The translations under genes were made by a program, and so were the position numbers. A DNA stretch of 64,000 bases from Acanthamoeba lenticulata (Eukaryota; Discosea; Longamoebia; Acanthamoebidae), in contig NAVB01000009.1 of the NCBI GenBank assembly GCA_002179805.1, positions 1-64,000 on the forward strand. The letters run 5' to 3'. How positions within the stretch are numbered: position 1 is the first letter of the stretch; each line of letters starts with the position of its first letter. This document shows, piece after piece, positions 33,901 to 45,776 of the stretch. The notes below the pieces were generated by a model. It searched no databases and was not told the origin of the DNA. It saw only the letters and a program-made list of their open reading frames with translations.

Positions 33901-35507
33901 TCGCCGAGTAGGGCACGTCGCGCTTGTTGAAGTCGTACTTGCCGCTGATGAAGTAGGCCCGCTCCTTGATGGCCTTGAGCTGGCTCACCAGCGCCGTCTT
34001 TCCCACGCCCGAGTAGCCCGCCACCAGCACGACCTCGTTGCGCGCCAGCGACGAGGGTGTCCGCGCGGCCCTGGCCGTGGCGCCGTAGAGGCGCGTGAGC
34101 TCGTGGAGCTGGTCCTCGCGGCCATAGAGCTTGGATGGGAAGGCGAACACGTCCGACACGTCGTCCTCGCCCGCCTTGAACCGCTCCTCTTCCTCTTCTG
34201 CCCACTTCTCGTCCTCTTCTTCTTCCTCTTTTTCCTTTTCGTCTTCAATACATTCCTTTTCCTTTTCTCCTTCTTCTCGGTTCTTGTCTTTGTCTTCGCC
34301 TTTGGCTCGCCGATGCTGCCTCCGGTCGCGGTGTTGATGGCGATGGAGGTAGGCGGGCGGGTGGTGACAGGGCCGCCCGCGAGCAGCCACGATGCGCGCG
34401 CATCGCTCCAGGTCGGCCACGAGCCCGCGGCTGCTCTGGTACCGCTCCTCGACCGACTTGGCCAGCAGCCGCCCGACCACGCTCGACAAGCATCGCGGCA
34501 CGCGCGCGTCGACCTCGTGCACGGCGGGCGCCTGCTTGGCCATGTGCGCGTGCATCATGCGCACGGGCGACCGCTCGTGGAAGGGCACGCTCCCGGTGAG
34601 CAGCTCGAAGAAGCTCACCCCGAGCGAGTAGAAGTCGCTCCGGTGGTCGGCCGGCCGCGCCGCCGCCTCGCCGCTCCGCAGCGACAGCTCCGGCGGCAGG
34701 TACGGCAGCGAGCCCATCACGTGGTGCACGAGCGACGAGTGCGGGTCGCTGCCGTACCCGACGCTACCGCCGCCGCTTGTGCCGCTCGTGGTGTCCTTGG
34801 AGTGGACGACGATGGAGGCGATGCCGAAATCGGTGATCTTGACCTCGCCCGTCTCTTTGTTCCAGATGATGTTGTGCGGCTTCATGTTGCCCCCCCCCCA
34901 CGTGTCAATGGCGCGAAAGAGAGGAAAGCGGAGGAAAGACAGGGCAGGGGCGGCGCACCTTGATGTCCTTGTGCACAACTGACCGGCTGTGAATGCGACC
35001 CAGCGTCCGTGCCACGGCCTCGGCCATCCGCAAGAACTGTGGCAGGTCTTGCGAAAAGGGTCCGTCGCGCATGAGCCACTTGTCGAGCGACTCGCCGCCA
35101 AAGTCCTCCACGACGAGCGCCTCCACGCCTGGCCGCGAGAGCCGCGCGAGGATGCGCGCCACGCCGGGCACGCCGCGCAGGCTTTCGGTGACTACTTGGT
35201 GCTCGTGATGGAAGTTGCTCAGGTGGCGCGGCAGAGGCAGCGACACGCCGAGCACTTTCACCCGCACGATTTGCTCCTCTTTCAGCTGCCCTTCATCTTG
35301 CTGTGGCTCTCCCTCTCCATCCCCGTTGTCCCGCCACTTCGTGGATGACCCGGCGTCTTGCCCCCGTCGTTCAGATTTCGCAGCGGAGGGGGCGGGGGCA
35401 CGGGTGACCCTGCACCGATAGATGACGGAATGCGCGCCCCGGTCAAAGTCGGGGGAGAGCAGCTCAAAGCCCTCTTCACGGAGCGCCTGACCCACCGGTC
35501 CCTCCAT
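27861..35507 (-). CDS. Giant Ser/Thr kinase-AAA-GAF-histidine-kinase-like protein, 3'-truncated paralogue
   Basis: More than fifteen exons, roughly 1,900 residues by my estimate. Order: Ser/Thr kinase (VVHKDIK spliced to PHNIIWN, KITDFGIASIV), a Lys/Glu-rich linker, a large AAA ATPase (KLYGREDQ, VLVAGYSGVGKTALV Walker A, PLVMFLDDLHWADQPSF Walker B), a long TPR-like helical region (VVYHFNKAAELV, RLVFEKTKGNPFF), a GAF-like domain (PRSVLCAPLAMKD, GLIYLENDRAPGVFG) and a histidine kinase dimerisation box (AVASHELRTPLNGIIGMASL). The layout is that of bacterial (cyanobacterial-type) multisensor kinases. The ATPase part lacks the N-box Asn (LLGYAVRL where LLxNAxK is expected) and the DxGxG box. Homology to the paralogue at 45777-54286 stops at PFSSHS, before the G2 box and receiver; about 30 unrelated residues follow to the stop at 27861. 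The Ser/Thr kinase could be active; the HK end should not be. Confidence 0.8.
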
Positions 35508-35795
35508 CTTCGCAGCCCGTCCCTAGCGCCTTCGTGCTTCGTTCTTTTTCAAGCCGACGTTACAGCCCCCGCCCGGGCGGTTCACTCCCGCAATGCAAAA
35601 CCTCGGAGTGAACTCGCGGAAGACGACCAGAATTTTGGTGTGGCCGATCAGCAAATGGGCTGCCGGCTTAAGTTGTCGCCTTGTCAAGCGCAGGAAGAGG
35701 TCGGTGGGCCAGTGGATCTCTCGGCCGCCCCAAACTCGAGAAAAAGTAGGAAGGAGACTGAGGAGCGGAAGTAGTATTTCTTGTGTGCTTGCTGC

Positions 35796-37909
35796 TCAGC
35801 CAAAGACGCTGAGCAGGGCGGCGCCGCCGAGGAGCACGCCGGCCGAGACGAAGAAAAAGAGAATCGCAAACCACGAGGTGATCTCGCGGAAGATGAAGAT
35901 TCCATACAGACCCGCAACCAGGAGCGCGACTTGCGTGAGCGGAAAGCCGATCGTCAGGCCCAGGTACAGCGTGGCGTAGATGCTGTACGTCGAGTGTCAC
36001 CATTCAGCCTCACGATCATGTATCGATGCCATGCGCAATGAGCTCGCCGTACCTGCAATAGTTGCCCAGATTCCACACGAAGCCAGCCAGCAGACCTGCA
36101 GCGCCACGGAACAGACAGTGGCGTGATGAGTGAGGAGACAAGGAGGCCGATGATGGTGCGGCTGACGCGCACCAGGCACGAGGGCCACGCGGAGGTGGAA
36201 GACCGGCAGCTCGCGCTTGAGCAGGAAGTAGATGAGCGCGAGGACAGGCGTCACCGCGACGACACCGATGCCGAACGAGACCATGTAGTTGATCCCTTGC
36301 GCGTCCTACACGGCGGTGCCGCAACCAAGTCTGTCAGGTCAGCTCGGCAGGCATCTGATGGGCGGCGCCCATACAGGGGGGCGACGCACCGAGGGAGCTA
36401 GCCGGAGGGGCACCAGCATGCTGCCGTTGGGCAAGCTGGTTTTGGGGAGAGAGAGACAGAGAGAGTGATGATGATGATGATGACGTGAGATAATGGGCGG
36501 GACGTGATTCCCCTTGATGATGCAGGGAGAGACTTACCCAACGCCGATAGCGCAGAGCATGCCAAAGAGCCGGGCCTTGAGGGAGAGTGGCTGCTCCTTG
36601 GCCTCGTCGAGGAGAACATCGCCCTCCATGGCCTCATCGATCGCATCAGCCTGGTCCCCACCAAACGGCGCAGTTTGTCCACAGGTCTCTCTAAGCTCTC
36701 TCTATCTATCTTTACAACGATTTGCAGCACGCACCTCGCTGTGAGGGTCACTCTCTTGAACCGGCGCGTATTGGCCGTCGCTGTTGATGCCTCGGTGGTC
36801 CTTCCCTGTGTGATGGTGGTGGTGATGATGGAGCTGCTGAGCCCAAAGGAACAGCGACGGTGCCAGCGGCGGTGGGCGGAGGGGGAGAGCGTACGGGAAG
36901 ACTTGCGGGAAAAGAGAGAAGTGATGAAGGGGAACCGGTACTGCATGTCGGCGATGGTCTGGGTGCCGCTCAGCGACAGGCCCAGGATGCCTACGCACAG
37001 GACTACCAGGGCCACGGCCGAGAGCGGGAACGACTTGACCTCGTCGGTGTCGCTCTTCCCTTTTTATTTATTTATTTTTGAAAATTAAAATCAAATTTAA
37101 TAGCAAATGAAATAGCAAACGGCAGAAGCCCATACCCTTGTCGTGCTTGTGTGGGTCGATCATCGGGTAGAAGATGGCGCCCCACAAGAAGCTCACGATA
37201 ACTGAAAACAAACAAAAAAAAATGATTGTAAGTGAGAAAGAGGAAGAAATGGTTACGACGGCGGAAGGCACGCACTCGACGAGCCAGACCTGTGTAAGAG
37301 GAGAGCTGGATGAGAAAAGGACCAGACCAGTTCCGTCACCCAAGGAAGGGGTGTGGTTGAGTGGACGGACGCACCAGATGCCCTGAGAAATGCCAAGGCC
37401 AGCATACTTGATGGCGAAAATGGAGAGGATGGAGGCCGGCACCCAAAGAGCAGCTCCCACGATGCCTGACCATCCCACACACACACACACGCACCGCACG
37501 CTGTTACGCGCAGACGACGCAGAAGAGAAGTGGAGTTCTGCTTACCCCAGTACGTGAACACGAACGAGTTATAGGTGAGGACCAGCCAACTGCTGATAAA
37601 AATGGCGAGTGAGTAGTAGAGCTGGAAGACCATCGGGTCAACCTTGGCGTCCTGCAGCACCACCACAAAGAAAAAGATTCGTATTTAAACCAAACCACTC
37701 TCATCTTGGATGCTAAAGGCAAGAACAAAGACAGAGGGAGTGCAGTGTACTGCCACTTTCTTGGACTTAATCATCACACCTAAGATGAGAGAAAATGAGA
37801 TAAATGAAGAATGAGGGATTGAGAAATGCAAGAGTGTCAACGCACCGATGGAACCGAAAAAGAAGATGGCCCCAGCGACGGCCAAGTAGCCATAGAGTTC
37901 GTCGCTCAT
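35796..37909 (-). CDS. TMEM144-like multi-pass transporter
   Basis: About ten small exons give a run of roughly ten hydrophobic helices: YGYLAVAGAIFFFGSIG, LYYSLAIFISSWLVLTYNSF, GIVGAALWVPASILSIFAI followed by KYAGLGISQGIW, VIVSFLWGAIFYP, ALVVLCVGILGLSLSGTQT, NYMVSFGIGVVAVTPVLALI, LLAGFVWNLGNYC, IYATLYLGLTIGFPLTQVAL and WFAILFFFVSAGVLLGGAAL. The GALW-x-P and GLG-x-SQGIW blocks and paired halves match TMEM144, a member of the drug/metabolite transporter superfamily related to sugar carriers. The start at 37909 (MSDELYGYLA) leads straight into helix 1. The stop is at 35796-35798. The substrate is unknown, with a sugar or nucleotide-sugar the usual guess. A few exon borders near 36400-36900 are uncertain. 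Confidence 0.75.
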
Positions 37910-38182
37910 TCTCTCGTTCCTCGTTCCTCGTTACGTTGTTTTTGTGGAGCGAAAAAAGGGAAAAGCAGAGTGCAGGAGTAACTATTAAGTGCCAGTTGAC
38001 GACTTGAGGTCAACAAGCAAGGAGGCCTCCAGGAGGCAAGGGAGCTGGAGAGCCCGGCAAAGGTGAGGCGATTTCCACACATTGTCACACTCACCGGAAG
38101 AAGTGTAAGGCCACATAGCTGAGTTGTTTGACCAAGCCGAGTTCAAGGTCGTGAAGAAGAAGCATGAATGCTGTTTTATTGA

Positions 38183-39555
38183 TTAACACGACTTTTTGGC
38201 TGGGAACCACGGCCAAAAAGAACTTGTGGAGGATATGTACGACTCAAAGCCTGGTTTGGACCGCTTGAGACCGCGCTCAAGCAGGGCCACACCAGAGACC
38301 TTGAGCAGGAGGAATGTCATCAAAGCTGGACTGTAGACAGTCCACTTACCTGCATGGTTTGGTTTGGTTGGGTTTGGTTTGGATGAGTTGTTGTACGAAG
38401 GCCAAACACGAATGCACTTGTTGTACCACCACGAGTAGCAGCAGCCATCATCCAGAATCCCCAAAACATAGCTGCGTTGCCAAAGTTATTGGGGTGCCTT
38501 GTGTAGCGCCACAGTCCTGTGGTGAGCAGCTTTCCTGTTGATAGATAGATGGATCGATGTAAGTATGTTCTCGAGTGGGAGTTAAGAAGGGCGCAAACCT
38601 TTGTTTTGTGGCTGGGATTTGAAACAAGCCAGCTGTAGATCACCCACGGCCTCAAATAAGAAGCCCGTCAGCCACACCAAGAAGCCTATGACGTCCTGCC
38701 AGGTAAAATGGTGGGGACCGCTGGTCTGAGCCGCCAGCAGAGGTTGGGATATGATCCAGCATAACACCTTCAGGGCGAAGAGTAAGTTGTCAAAAGCTTG
38801 GGACAATGGCAAAAAGCAACCGCACCGCTTGAAGGCCAAAGACGGAGAAAAGTGACACCCACCAGAACTTGGGTCCCATTGCTTTGCGCATGGCCTTGTA
38901 GCGGTAATCTTTGAGGACACTGTCATCAGTTGAGCTGCAGAGGAGATTGAAATGGACAGAAAACTCACCTTCTCCCTGGCCGTGATTGCGCCACGCGATG
39001 TAGCCAGAGAGGCGCACAGCCCACGTTGCCACACAACCTAGAATAAGTTGCTTGCGTCCGAAGAAGCCAGATGCTGCCTCGGGGTGTTGGTTGTAGATCC
39101 AAGCGGAGAGCAAGAACCCTGGCGGTGCAAGGTGCATTAGGTGCAGAAGCAGATAGGAAGGGTTGCTTCATACCGAGGCTCCAGAAAGAGTCGACGATTG
39201 ACACGTCTCCTAGATACGTGGCTACTGCCCAGAGGCCAGCAAAGGTAGCTAACAGTGCTGACAGCCCAGTCGCGCTTGCAGAAGACAGAGCAGCGTTGAA
39301 GACAGCGGCAAGAGGACTATCACCCAAGACGGATGCCGCCGCAGACTTCAAGAAAGGGAATTGCTCCGCAAGCCATGAAACATGTACTGTTGTGCTTCCT
39401 GCCAACGCAGCAGCTGCGGGCCCATGGAGAACTTCCATTGCGCTTGTGTGAGCGGAAAACAGGTACCTAGGAAGGTACAAGACCGCGCCTCCAATAAGAC
39501 TGAGCGTGAAGGCACTGATTCCAGTCGTTGAATACAAGGCGGTCTGGCTGGTCAT
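38183..39555 (-). CDS. DUF1295 / steroid 5-alpha-reductase-like membrane enzyme
   Basis: Multi-pass protein of the DUF1295 family. The exons read YLGDVSIVDSFWSLG, QLILGCVATWAVRLSGYIAW, YKAMRKAMGPKFWWVSLFSV, DVIGFLVWLTGFLFEAVGDL, and the family signature LLTTGLWRYTRHPNNFGNA with GFWMMAA after it. It ends with LLLKVSGVALLE and a short Lys tail (AKKSC). The RHPN-x-FG block is shared with steroid reductases and isoprenylcysteine methyltransferases and binds NADPH or substrate. The start at 39555 is the first Met with a helix soon after. About six introns. The next gene upstream is divergent, with only 160 bp between the starts. A role in lipid or sterol reduction is likely, but the substrate is unknown. 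Confidence 0.85.
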
Positions 39556-39715
39556 TTTTTGATTGATGTGAACAAGGGGCAAAACGGCAAGGGCCTGAGG
39601 GCTCCCTTGTGTGTTGTATGACGAAACGGTTCGTCGCGACGACGAAGAGAGAAACAATAAAGAAATACAATTGTTAAAATCAAAAAGAATTGTCCCCTGT
39701 CCATTCCACATCGGC

Positions 39716-40402
39716 ATGCTGCGACGAACGGCCCTGAGTCTCCCCGTGTTTGGCACCTCGGTAAGCGCTCATCTCACCCTCTTTTTTGCAACGGGCCGTA
39801 GCTCGAGCGTGGTTAGTCTGGTAGAATTAGAATTGACGATTTTTCGCACCAGCCTTTTGTCCGGCCGGTGCCCTTCGCTAGCCCTGCTTCTTCTCTCCTC
39901 TCTCGTCCGGCACAATCGTTCTGCGTTATCGGAACCGGTAATTTTCACAACCTCCTTTTTACAACCACTCATCTCAGCTGATAATCAAAACGACAGCTCC
40001 CTTGAACGTCACCGCAAGCCGGAACCTCGCAATCTACAAGAGTCGCTCTTCCAAAGTGAGGAGGAGGGCCTTGGGAAACAAGCTGAAACGAGCAGCCAAC
40101 CATGCCGATAATATCAGGAACAAGATGCTCGCTGCGGAGCAGTTCAAGTTGCAAAAGCAGCAGTACCAGCTGGAACAAGAGAAGACAAAGGAGGGTGCGT
40201 GCTGTCATCATCTGCACGCTTGCTTGCTTGCATACCACGTTGTTACATGGCATGAAACATGCAACCTTACACGTTCATCTCTTCAGTCAACCGGAGGGCC
40301 CGGGCGAGGCTTGCCAGAGAGAAGGAAGGCACGACACCTGAGCCAGCGGTCATTCACGAACACAGCACACGCTCGAAGGTGCTGGAGGCGGAGATCGTGT
40401 GA
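39716..40402 (+). CDS. Small basic coiled-coil protein, possibly mitochondrial
   Basis: Three exons (39716-39760, 39978-40194, 40287-40402) join cleanly into 125 residues. Splice sites are GTAAGC/CTCAG and GTGCGT/TTCAG. The N-terminus MLRRTALSLPVFGTS looks like a mitochondrial presequence (Arg-rich, no acids). The rest is very basic and helical: NLAIYKSRSSKVRRRALGNK, KLKRAANHADNIRNKML, then a Gln-rich helix (FKLQKQQYQLEQEKTKE) and RRARARLAREKEG. No family is recognised. A mitochondrial ribosome or RNA-binding role would fit the charge, but that is a guess. It shares a 160-bp divergent promoter region with the DUF1295 gene. Confidence 0.7.
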
Positions 40403-40636
40403 GCACTCGCGCACGCGATGATCGTGTTCTCGTTTTGAGCTCGTGGGGTTGCCAAAAGTTCAGATAAACCTTTCCTGACCATGATTCGGCTGCTTGCAAA
40501 CAGTGGGTGGTTGCGCCCACGTCGGGTCGCGCGCAATGTCGGGCAGCACAGGGCTCACACTTTGCTTTTCTTATTTTATTTCGAGAACGAAAAAGTAAAA
40601 GCGACCGTGACCTGTGGGTCAGGAAACCACAACCAC

Positions 40637-42911
40637 ATGACGAACCAACACCCACGCATGCAATCGTTTGTCGAATCGACCGATTTCACGGATTTCTACC
40701 CTCAAGAGCAACCTTGCGAGGAGGAGAGACCAGCTCCTTCAGGTTACAACCACCATCCTCAGCAGCAATACTCCTTCTCGAGTACGCGAGGACAGCGTGG
40801 TGGACACGCCCCACAAGCGGCCAGAGCGCCCTTCCCACACTCTTCCCCTCACCGCGGTGACGCTGGACGAGGGCGAGGTGTCCCGTTTGCGGGACCCAGA
40901 GGACGGGGACGAGGACGAGGTGTCCCGTTCACCAGCCCTTCACGACCAACCAATTCGTCCTACTTCCCCGATCCTGCCTCCTTCATGGCGCCAGCAGTGC
41001 CGATTCAACCCCCAGCCTTCCCTGTCAAGGACGAAGAGGGAGAAAAGGAGACCCCAGTGTCCCCCAAGCGTCCCCCCGTTTATCATCTCGCATCTCGCCA
41101 GATTCGCCGCACCAATGCACCACCCCTGACAGTCAACATCTTTCATGGTACTACTGCAGCCGTGCCAAGTTCTTCTGTTGTTGCATCAACACCTGACCGA
41201 GACCGTGTCTGCTTTGGGCCAGGCGCCTTGTGTGACTTTCTGGAGGAGCAGGGTTCAGACGTCGTACTTGCCTCGAGCTTCAAGAACGGCTTCCGCACAG
41301 CCAACGCCCCGACTTCGTTCTGCTCTGCCGCACAGGCGGTACGGCTCTCTGACTGAGAACAGACGTTTCTTAAGCTGTCCTTCTTTCTAAGCTGTCTTGT
41401 TGGTTTTAGTGCGGCATTGATGTTACCAAGCTCGACTACAAAGACATGCTCAGCGCCGACTACAACCTGCACATGCTGGAGACTGAACAGGTACCCCTCA
41501 CTGAGCTCTTGAGAGCGCTTAGCCTCTGTCCTCATGGGCTTTCTTTCGTGCTTTTCCTGCTTTGTCTAGTGCTGCGGTGCGCTTTGGCTGGTTGAGCTGA
41601 AGCAGAGCTCGGAGTTGTCGCCCTTCAAGCCCAAGGATCTCGTCGGCTGCTACGACATGTTGAAGTTGCACTCCCGGTATTTGCCCTTGGAGCTTTTGAG
41701 AACGTTGCTTGTCCTTTGTTGTTGCTTTTGTTTTCCTCATCTACTTCCTCGTGGTCGTCATCGCTCTGTACAGCGAGATCATTCAAGCGGAGACCGAAAG
41801 TCTGACCATGACGCTCATCGGCAAGGGCGCCAAGGCCAACTTTTTTGAGATTGGCCGGAACGAAGTTATCGTAGAGCTGGTTGGCTTCCTGCATTGGATC
41901 GCCGAGAACATGCCTGGTACGGAACCTCTCTTTGGCACCTGGTTGCTCTCGCGCTGCTGCCACACATTACTTACGCAGGATCACACATCTTCAGACCGCC
42001 CGAACTTGGCGGCCGTCAACATCGTTTCGTCCAACGACTTCACCGCGCAGGCGCTGCAGGGGGCCATTGACCTGCTCATCCCGGTGCAGATCGACAAGCT
42101 TGAAGAGTTCCTCCGACAGGCCCAGAATGTGGCGGCCAAGGTGATGAACAAGTTCGAGGCTGAGCTGAAGAAATTGGAGCAGGCCGACAAGGAGGAGCGC
42201 CTCAAGGCCAAGGAGGAGCATCAAAACGGGGACGAGGACGGGAGAGTCAACTGGGAGAGAAAGGCTGCGCAGAGGGAGAAGCGGGAGGTGAGGAAGAAGC
42301 TCACTGACGTCGTGACCAATCTACGCATAATTCACAAGTCTGTCGAGAACATTGTCGCAGCGGTCAAGGCCTTCAAGTTTGTGCACGAGGTGTCCATCAT
42401 CATCGTGGCCTGCGCCGTCAACGGACGAATTGTGGCCGAGATCTGCTCGGAGCTGTTCCTCCTCGAGGATGGCCTGTTCCGCCGTCGCCCAGCGCAGCCG
42501 CAGCCACAGGACTACGCAGCAGGCCGAGGCTTCGGCAGGGGCCGAGGCGGCGCCCCGCCGTTCGATGCCGGACGCGGCCGTGGGGCACCCTTTGCCCAAG
42601 GGGCGCCACCGCCGGCCCATGTCGGGCAACACACCATGGACCAGAACCTGTTTGGGCGCATGACGCAGCTCAAAGCCAGCGGGCGGATCGACAAGCCCAT
42701 CTACCACCACTTCCAGACCCTGAGGCTCGTGGGCAACAAGGCCGTTCATTCGACCGTCCTCACAGCCACCACCGTGCGTCCTCCCCGCCCTCTGCTTGGC
42801 CGGCACGATGGACTTGTCTCATTGTTCTGTTCCCTCCATGGACAGGTTGACTTGGCCGCCATCGTGCTGGCCGTCCACGGCCTTTTGACGTGTCCGCTCT
42901 TCTCTTCTTGA
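40637..42911 (+). CDS. RGG-box protein with DUF4145-like C-terminal domain
   Basis: The N-terminal 100 residues are rich in Gln, Pro and RG repeats (GDAGRGRGVPFAGPRGRGRG), like RNA-binding RGG boxes. A middle domain follows (VCFGPGALCDFLEEQGSDVV, LDYKDMLSADYNLHMLE, CCGALWLVELKQSSE, FFEIGRNEVIVELVGFLHWI), then a long coiled coil (LEEFLRQAQNVAAKVMNKFE, KKLEQADKEERLKAKEEHQN), a second RGG patch (GRGFGRGRGGAPPF) and a C-terminal helical block (LKASGRIDKPIYHHFQTLRL, VGNKAVHST). The last block resembles DUF4145, a bacterial domain often next to restriction or other defence proteins. At 41990 the acceptor that keeps the frame is CATCTTCAG. The middle domain is not recognised. A role in RNA granules or nucleic-acid handling is plausible only by composition. 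Confidence 0.65.
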
Positions 42912-43051
42912 ATCGTGACGATGCCGTGACGAGGAGGAGGAGGGATCACGATGCTCGGATCAAGTTTGCACGCGATGTATCATTGAACTTGTAGCGCACT
43001 TTTTGTTTTGATAAACATGGTTCTGCTTGTGTGCCGCATTGGCTGGCTTTT

Positions 43052-45292
43052 TTATGCACTGTCCGTTGCGGGCGCCTCAGTGGAGCTGTCGGCTTCGGGT
43101 GCCGGTCGTGGCGGCGTCGGTTCATGGGTGTCGCCCTCCTTCGTCTCGGAAGGAGCTCCTTCTTTCTGTTCTTCCTCATCAAGTTGTTGTTGTTGTTTGG
43201 GTGCTTCTTCCGTAGTGGGCGTTGTGGCTGTTCCAGTGGAGGATGTGCTGTCGACCACGTTGACAGCGGCCGTTTCCTGTGGTTGAGGACTGCTGCCGCT
43301 GGCGGCTTGTTGCTGCAGCTCTCCCTGGTCCTCATCAGCGTCATCGTCGTCCTTATCCCCCTCCTTGTTCTGGTCGACGATGAGCTTGAAGGCGTCCAGT
43401 TGAACCTGTTTCGAGTTGGCCACCAGGTCAACTCAATGTCCAACATGTCGACAACAAAGCGCACTGGAGGACCGCACGGTGGTGTGGCCGATGGACTTCT
43501 CTGCAATGCGGAGAACCTCCTGAAGGGAGGAGAAGCTGCGCCGGATGACCTCGACCTGCCTCAGCGCCTTCTCGCTGATAAACCATCAACGCGGGCGGTG
43601 TTGGTGAGATGCCGAATGAACCTCTTCATGAAATTAGTGCGTGCACCTTGTGCCAAAGGAGAGCCTGTTGTCGCCCCGCTCCAGCCGCAGCTTTTGGAGC
43701 TCCGTCCGCATGCGCCTGTTCTTCTCTTCGGTCTGCTTGCGCAGCTTGGACTCGACCTCGGCCTCGATCTTGGCGTGGGTCAGCTGGCTGGCCAGCTGGC
43801 CCACCGTGTTCTCTGAGTTCTGCAGCTTCTCTGTTGTGGTAGACCCGGGGTTAGTCATGAAACCCTTTTAACATACACTCGTCAAGCACGACTTGGGAGA
43901 GTTCGATACCGCGCAGCTTCATGACGTCTTGCGACATCTTGAAGAGGTCGCCCTCGGATTCGCCGCTGGGCTTGGGCTTCTCGCACTCGAGCCGGAGCTT
44001 TTGGAGCTCGGTCTCGTTGGCCTCTTGTACCGCTGCGAGCTGGCGCGTGGCCTCGGCCGCCCGCTGCTCGGCGTCGGCCACCTGCGACTCGAGTCCGGAG
44101 GCCCGGTCCCGCTCCTCCTTGAGGCCGTCTTGCGCGTCCTTGAGCTCGTTGTACACCTGCATGAGCTTCTTCTGCGAAGTCTCGTATTTGGACTCGGCCT
44201 CGAGCGCCCGGGTCTTCCACTCCTCGAGCTGGGCCCTGAGCTCGTCCACCTCATCTGCATCCACCACCAGTCAGGCATCATCGAGAATTTCAACTATTCG
44301 CCCACCAGTCCCATGGGAAGAAGCCGGCTTACCGCGAAGGGCGTTGGTGTTCTTGTCGAAGAAGGTCTTAAGTTGCGGACTCTTGGCCTCGGCCATCTGG
44401 AGAGCGCTCTGACCTGCACGCCCCAGGGAGGGGTCCCGTCTGAGCTGCTACGAGAGAAGATCTTCTGGGCTATCAACTTGCATACCCTCCTTATTGGGAA
44501 GATGTGGGTCGGCGTCGGCCTTGATCAGAGCCTTGATGCAGTCGCCGTTGTTGTTGATCACCGCAGCATGCAGCCTAGAGGGGAAGCAGTGGGGGGGGGA
44601 GGACATCAAAAGCTGCGGATGGGTGAGGACAGGAGGGCAGGCAGCTGTGCGTACGCCGAGCCGGTGGTGGACATGGCGTTGATGTTGGCGTGGGACTTGA
44701 GAAGAAACTGCATTATGTGCGAGCAACATGTACAGCATAGCCGACTTGTCAACAACCATGCGACCACGTTTGCCAGGGGGTGCGTACGGTGAGGGCGTCG
44801 ACGTGGCCTACGAGCGCAGCACGGATGAGAGGCGTCTCGCCCTCGTGGTCAGCCGCATCGACGCTAGCGCCCTTGGCCAACAGCAGCCGCATGCTCTCCA
44901 CCTGGCCCTCGTCCGCAGCCCTGGCCTCCCGCAAGCTTTGTCAGCTCAGAGTCGATTACCAGGAGGGGGAGAAGAAGCTGAGTGAGACCAGTGCAGGGCG
45001 GTGGCGCCAGTGCAGTCCTTGGCGTCGACCGGGTTAGTCTTGCGCTCCAGAAAGAGGCTGAGTGCTTCATGCTGCCCCTCTTGTGCAGCCCTTAAATCAT
45101 GAAGCGCGTATCGAAGCAGCGTGAGTGAGATTGTGTGCGCACTTGGGTGCAAAGGGGAGCTGCATACCAATGGAGGGGGGTGGCGCCACCCATGAAAGTG
45201 TAAGTGTAACCCTCATTCGCCGGGTCAGCCAGCAGCTCTTTCAACGTTGGCACGTCGCCCTCCCGAATGGCCGAGATCAGCTGCACCTCCAT
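43052..45292 (-). CDS. Ankyrin repeat and coiled-coil protein
   Basis: Several exons each carry one ankyrin repeat: VPTLKELLADPANEG, TGATALHW, VESMRLLLAKGASVDAADHE with GETPLIRAALVGHVDAL, SALHAAVINNNGDCIKALIK with ADADPHLPNKEG. A long coiled coil follows (DEVDELRAQLEEWKTRALEA, YNELKDAQDGLKEERDRASG, QVADAEQRAAEATRQLAAVQ, then VESKLRKQTEEKNRRMRTEL). The C-terminal 110 residues are a low-complexity Gln/Glu/Thr/Pro tail ending PATDSA at 43052. The start at 45292 (MEVQLISAIREGD) is the Met next to the first repeat; an upstream Met at 45373 is possible. It is likely a scaffold protein; partner unknown. Exon borders near 43430-43620 are uncertain. Confidence 0.7.
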
Positions 45293-45776
45293 CTTCGCGC
45301 AAGACTTGTTTTCTGTGCTGTTCGCTCTTTTTGTGATTATTTGACTCTGCATTCTCTGCATTTCTTCCTGCAACTCGAGATCTCAACGGTATGTCAGGAT
45401 ATCCATGCGTGGAAAAAGTATTTCCTGCCGACAGTCTCGTGTGCTCAAACACACGTCCGCCAGTTCCCATCCACGCGGCGTGCACACCGCATGAACCTAT
45501 CGGAGCTGGCCAGAAGGAGGAATGGGCCAACAAGATGGCAGATGTGGGATGATTAGTGCAATTCACCGCGTCAGCTTGCGTGCTCGTTGTGTCGAGCACT
45601 CACCCGTGGTTCTAGATACGCGTCAGCTTACGCACAGGGCCATGTTTGAAGAAGGGGAGTGGTGCTTGACCCTTGTCGAGAACCCCGGCATGAAACACTC
45701 TCCTGGCGAGGCAGGCCGCGCTGGCAGAAACAGCGAAAGAGAGGACACACAAGGAGTCCAAGCGCCGTGGTGGGAG
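45293..45776. other. Divergent intergenic region
   Basis: About 480 bp between the ankyrin/coiled-coil gene (-) and the full-length kinase/HK gene (+). The frame is open upstream of the chosen kinase start, but the paralogue's sequence has no match there, so I treat it as promoter and leader. No motif recognised. Confidence 0.45.

Noticed and set aside
27861..35507. Reading the many frame breaks of the giant kinase gene as a pseudogene
   Set aside because: The breaks fall at GT...AG introns, and conserved motifs continue in frame after splicing. Only the 3' truncation is a real defect.
36460..36485. GATGAT run as a tandem-repeat locus, with the similar ATC run at 33536-33556
   Set aside because: Short simple repeats in introns, common in this genome type and of no special note.
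42220..42911. Separate short gene starting inside the RGG protein's last large exon
   Set aside because: The coiled coil and RGG patch continue in one frame from upstream once the acceptor near 41990 is used.
45522..45776. Start of the full-length kinase at the upstream Met at 45522
   Set aside because: The paralogue's homology begins at the Met at 45777, and the upstream codons show no conservation.
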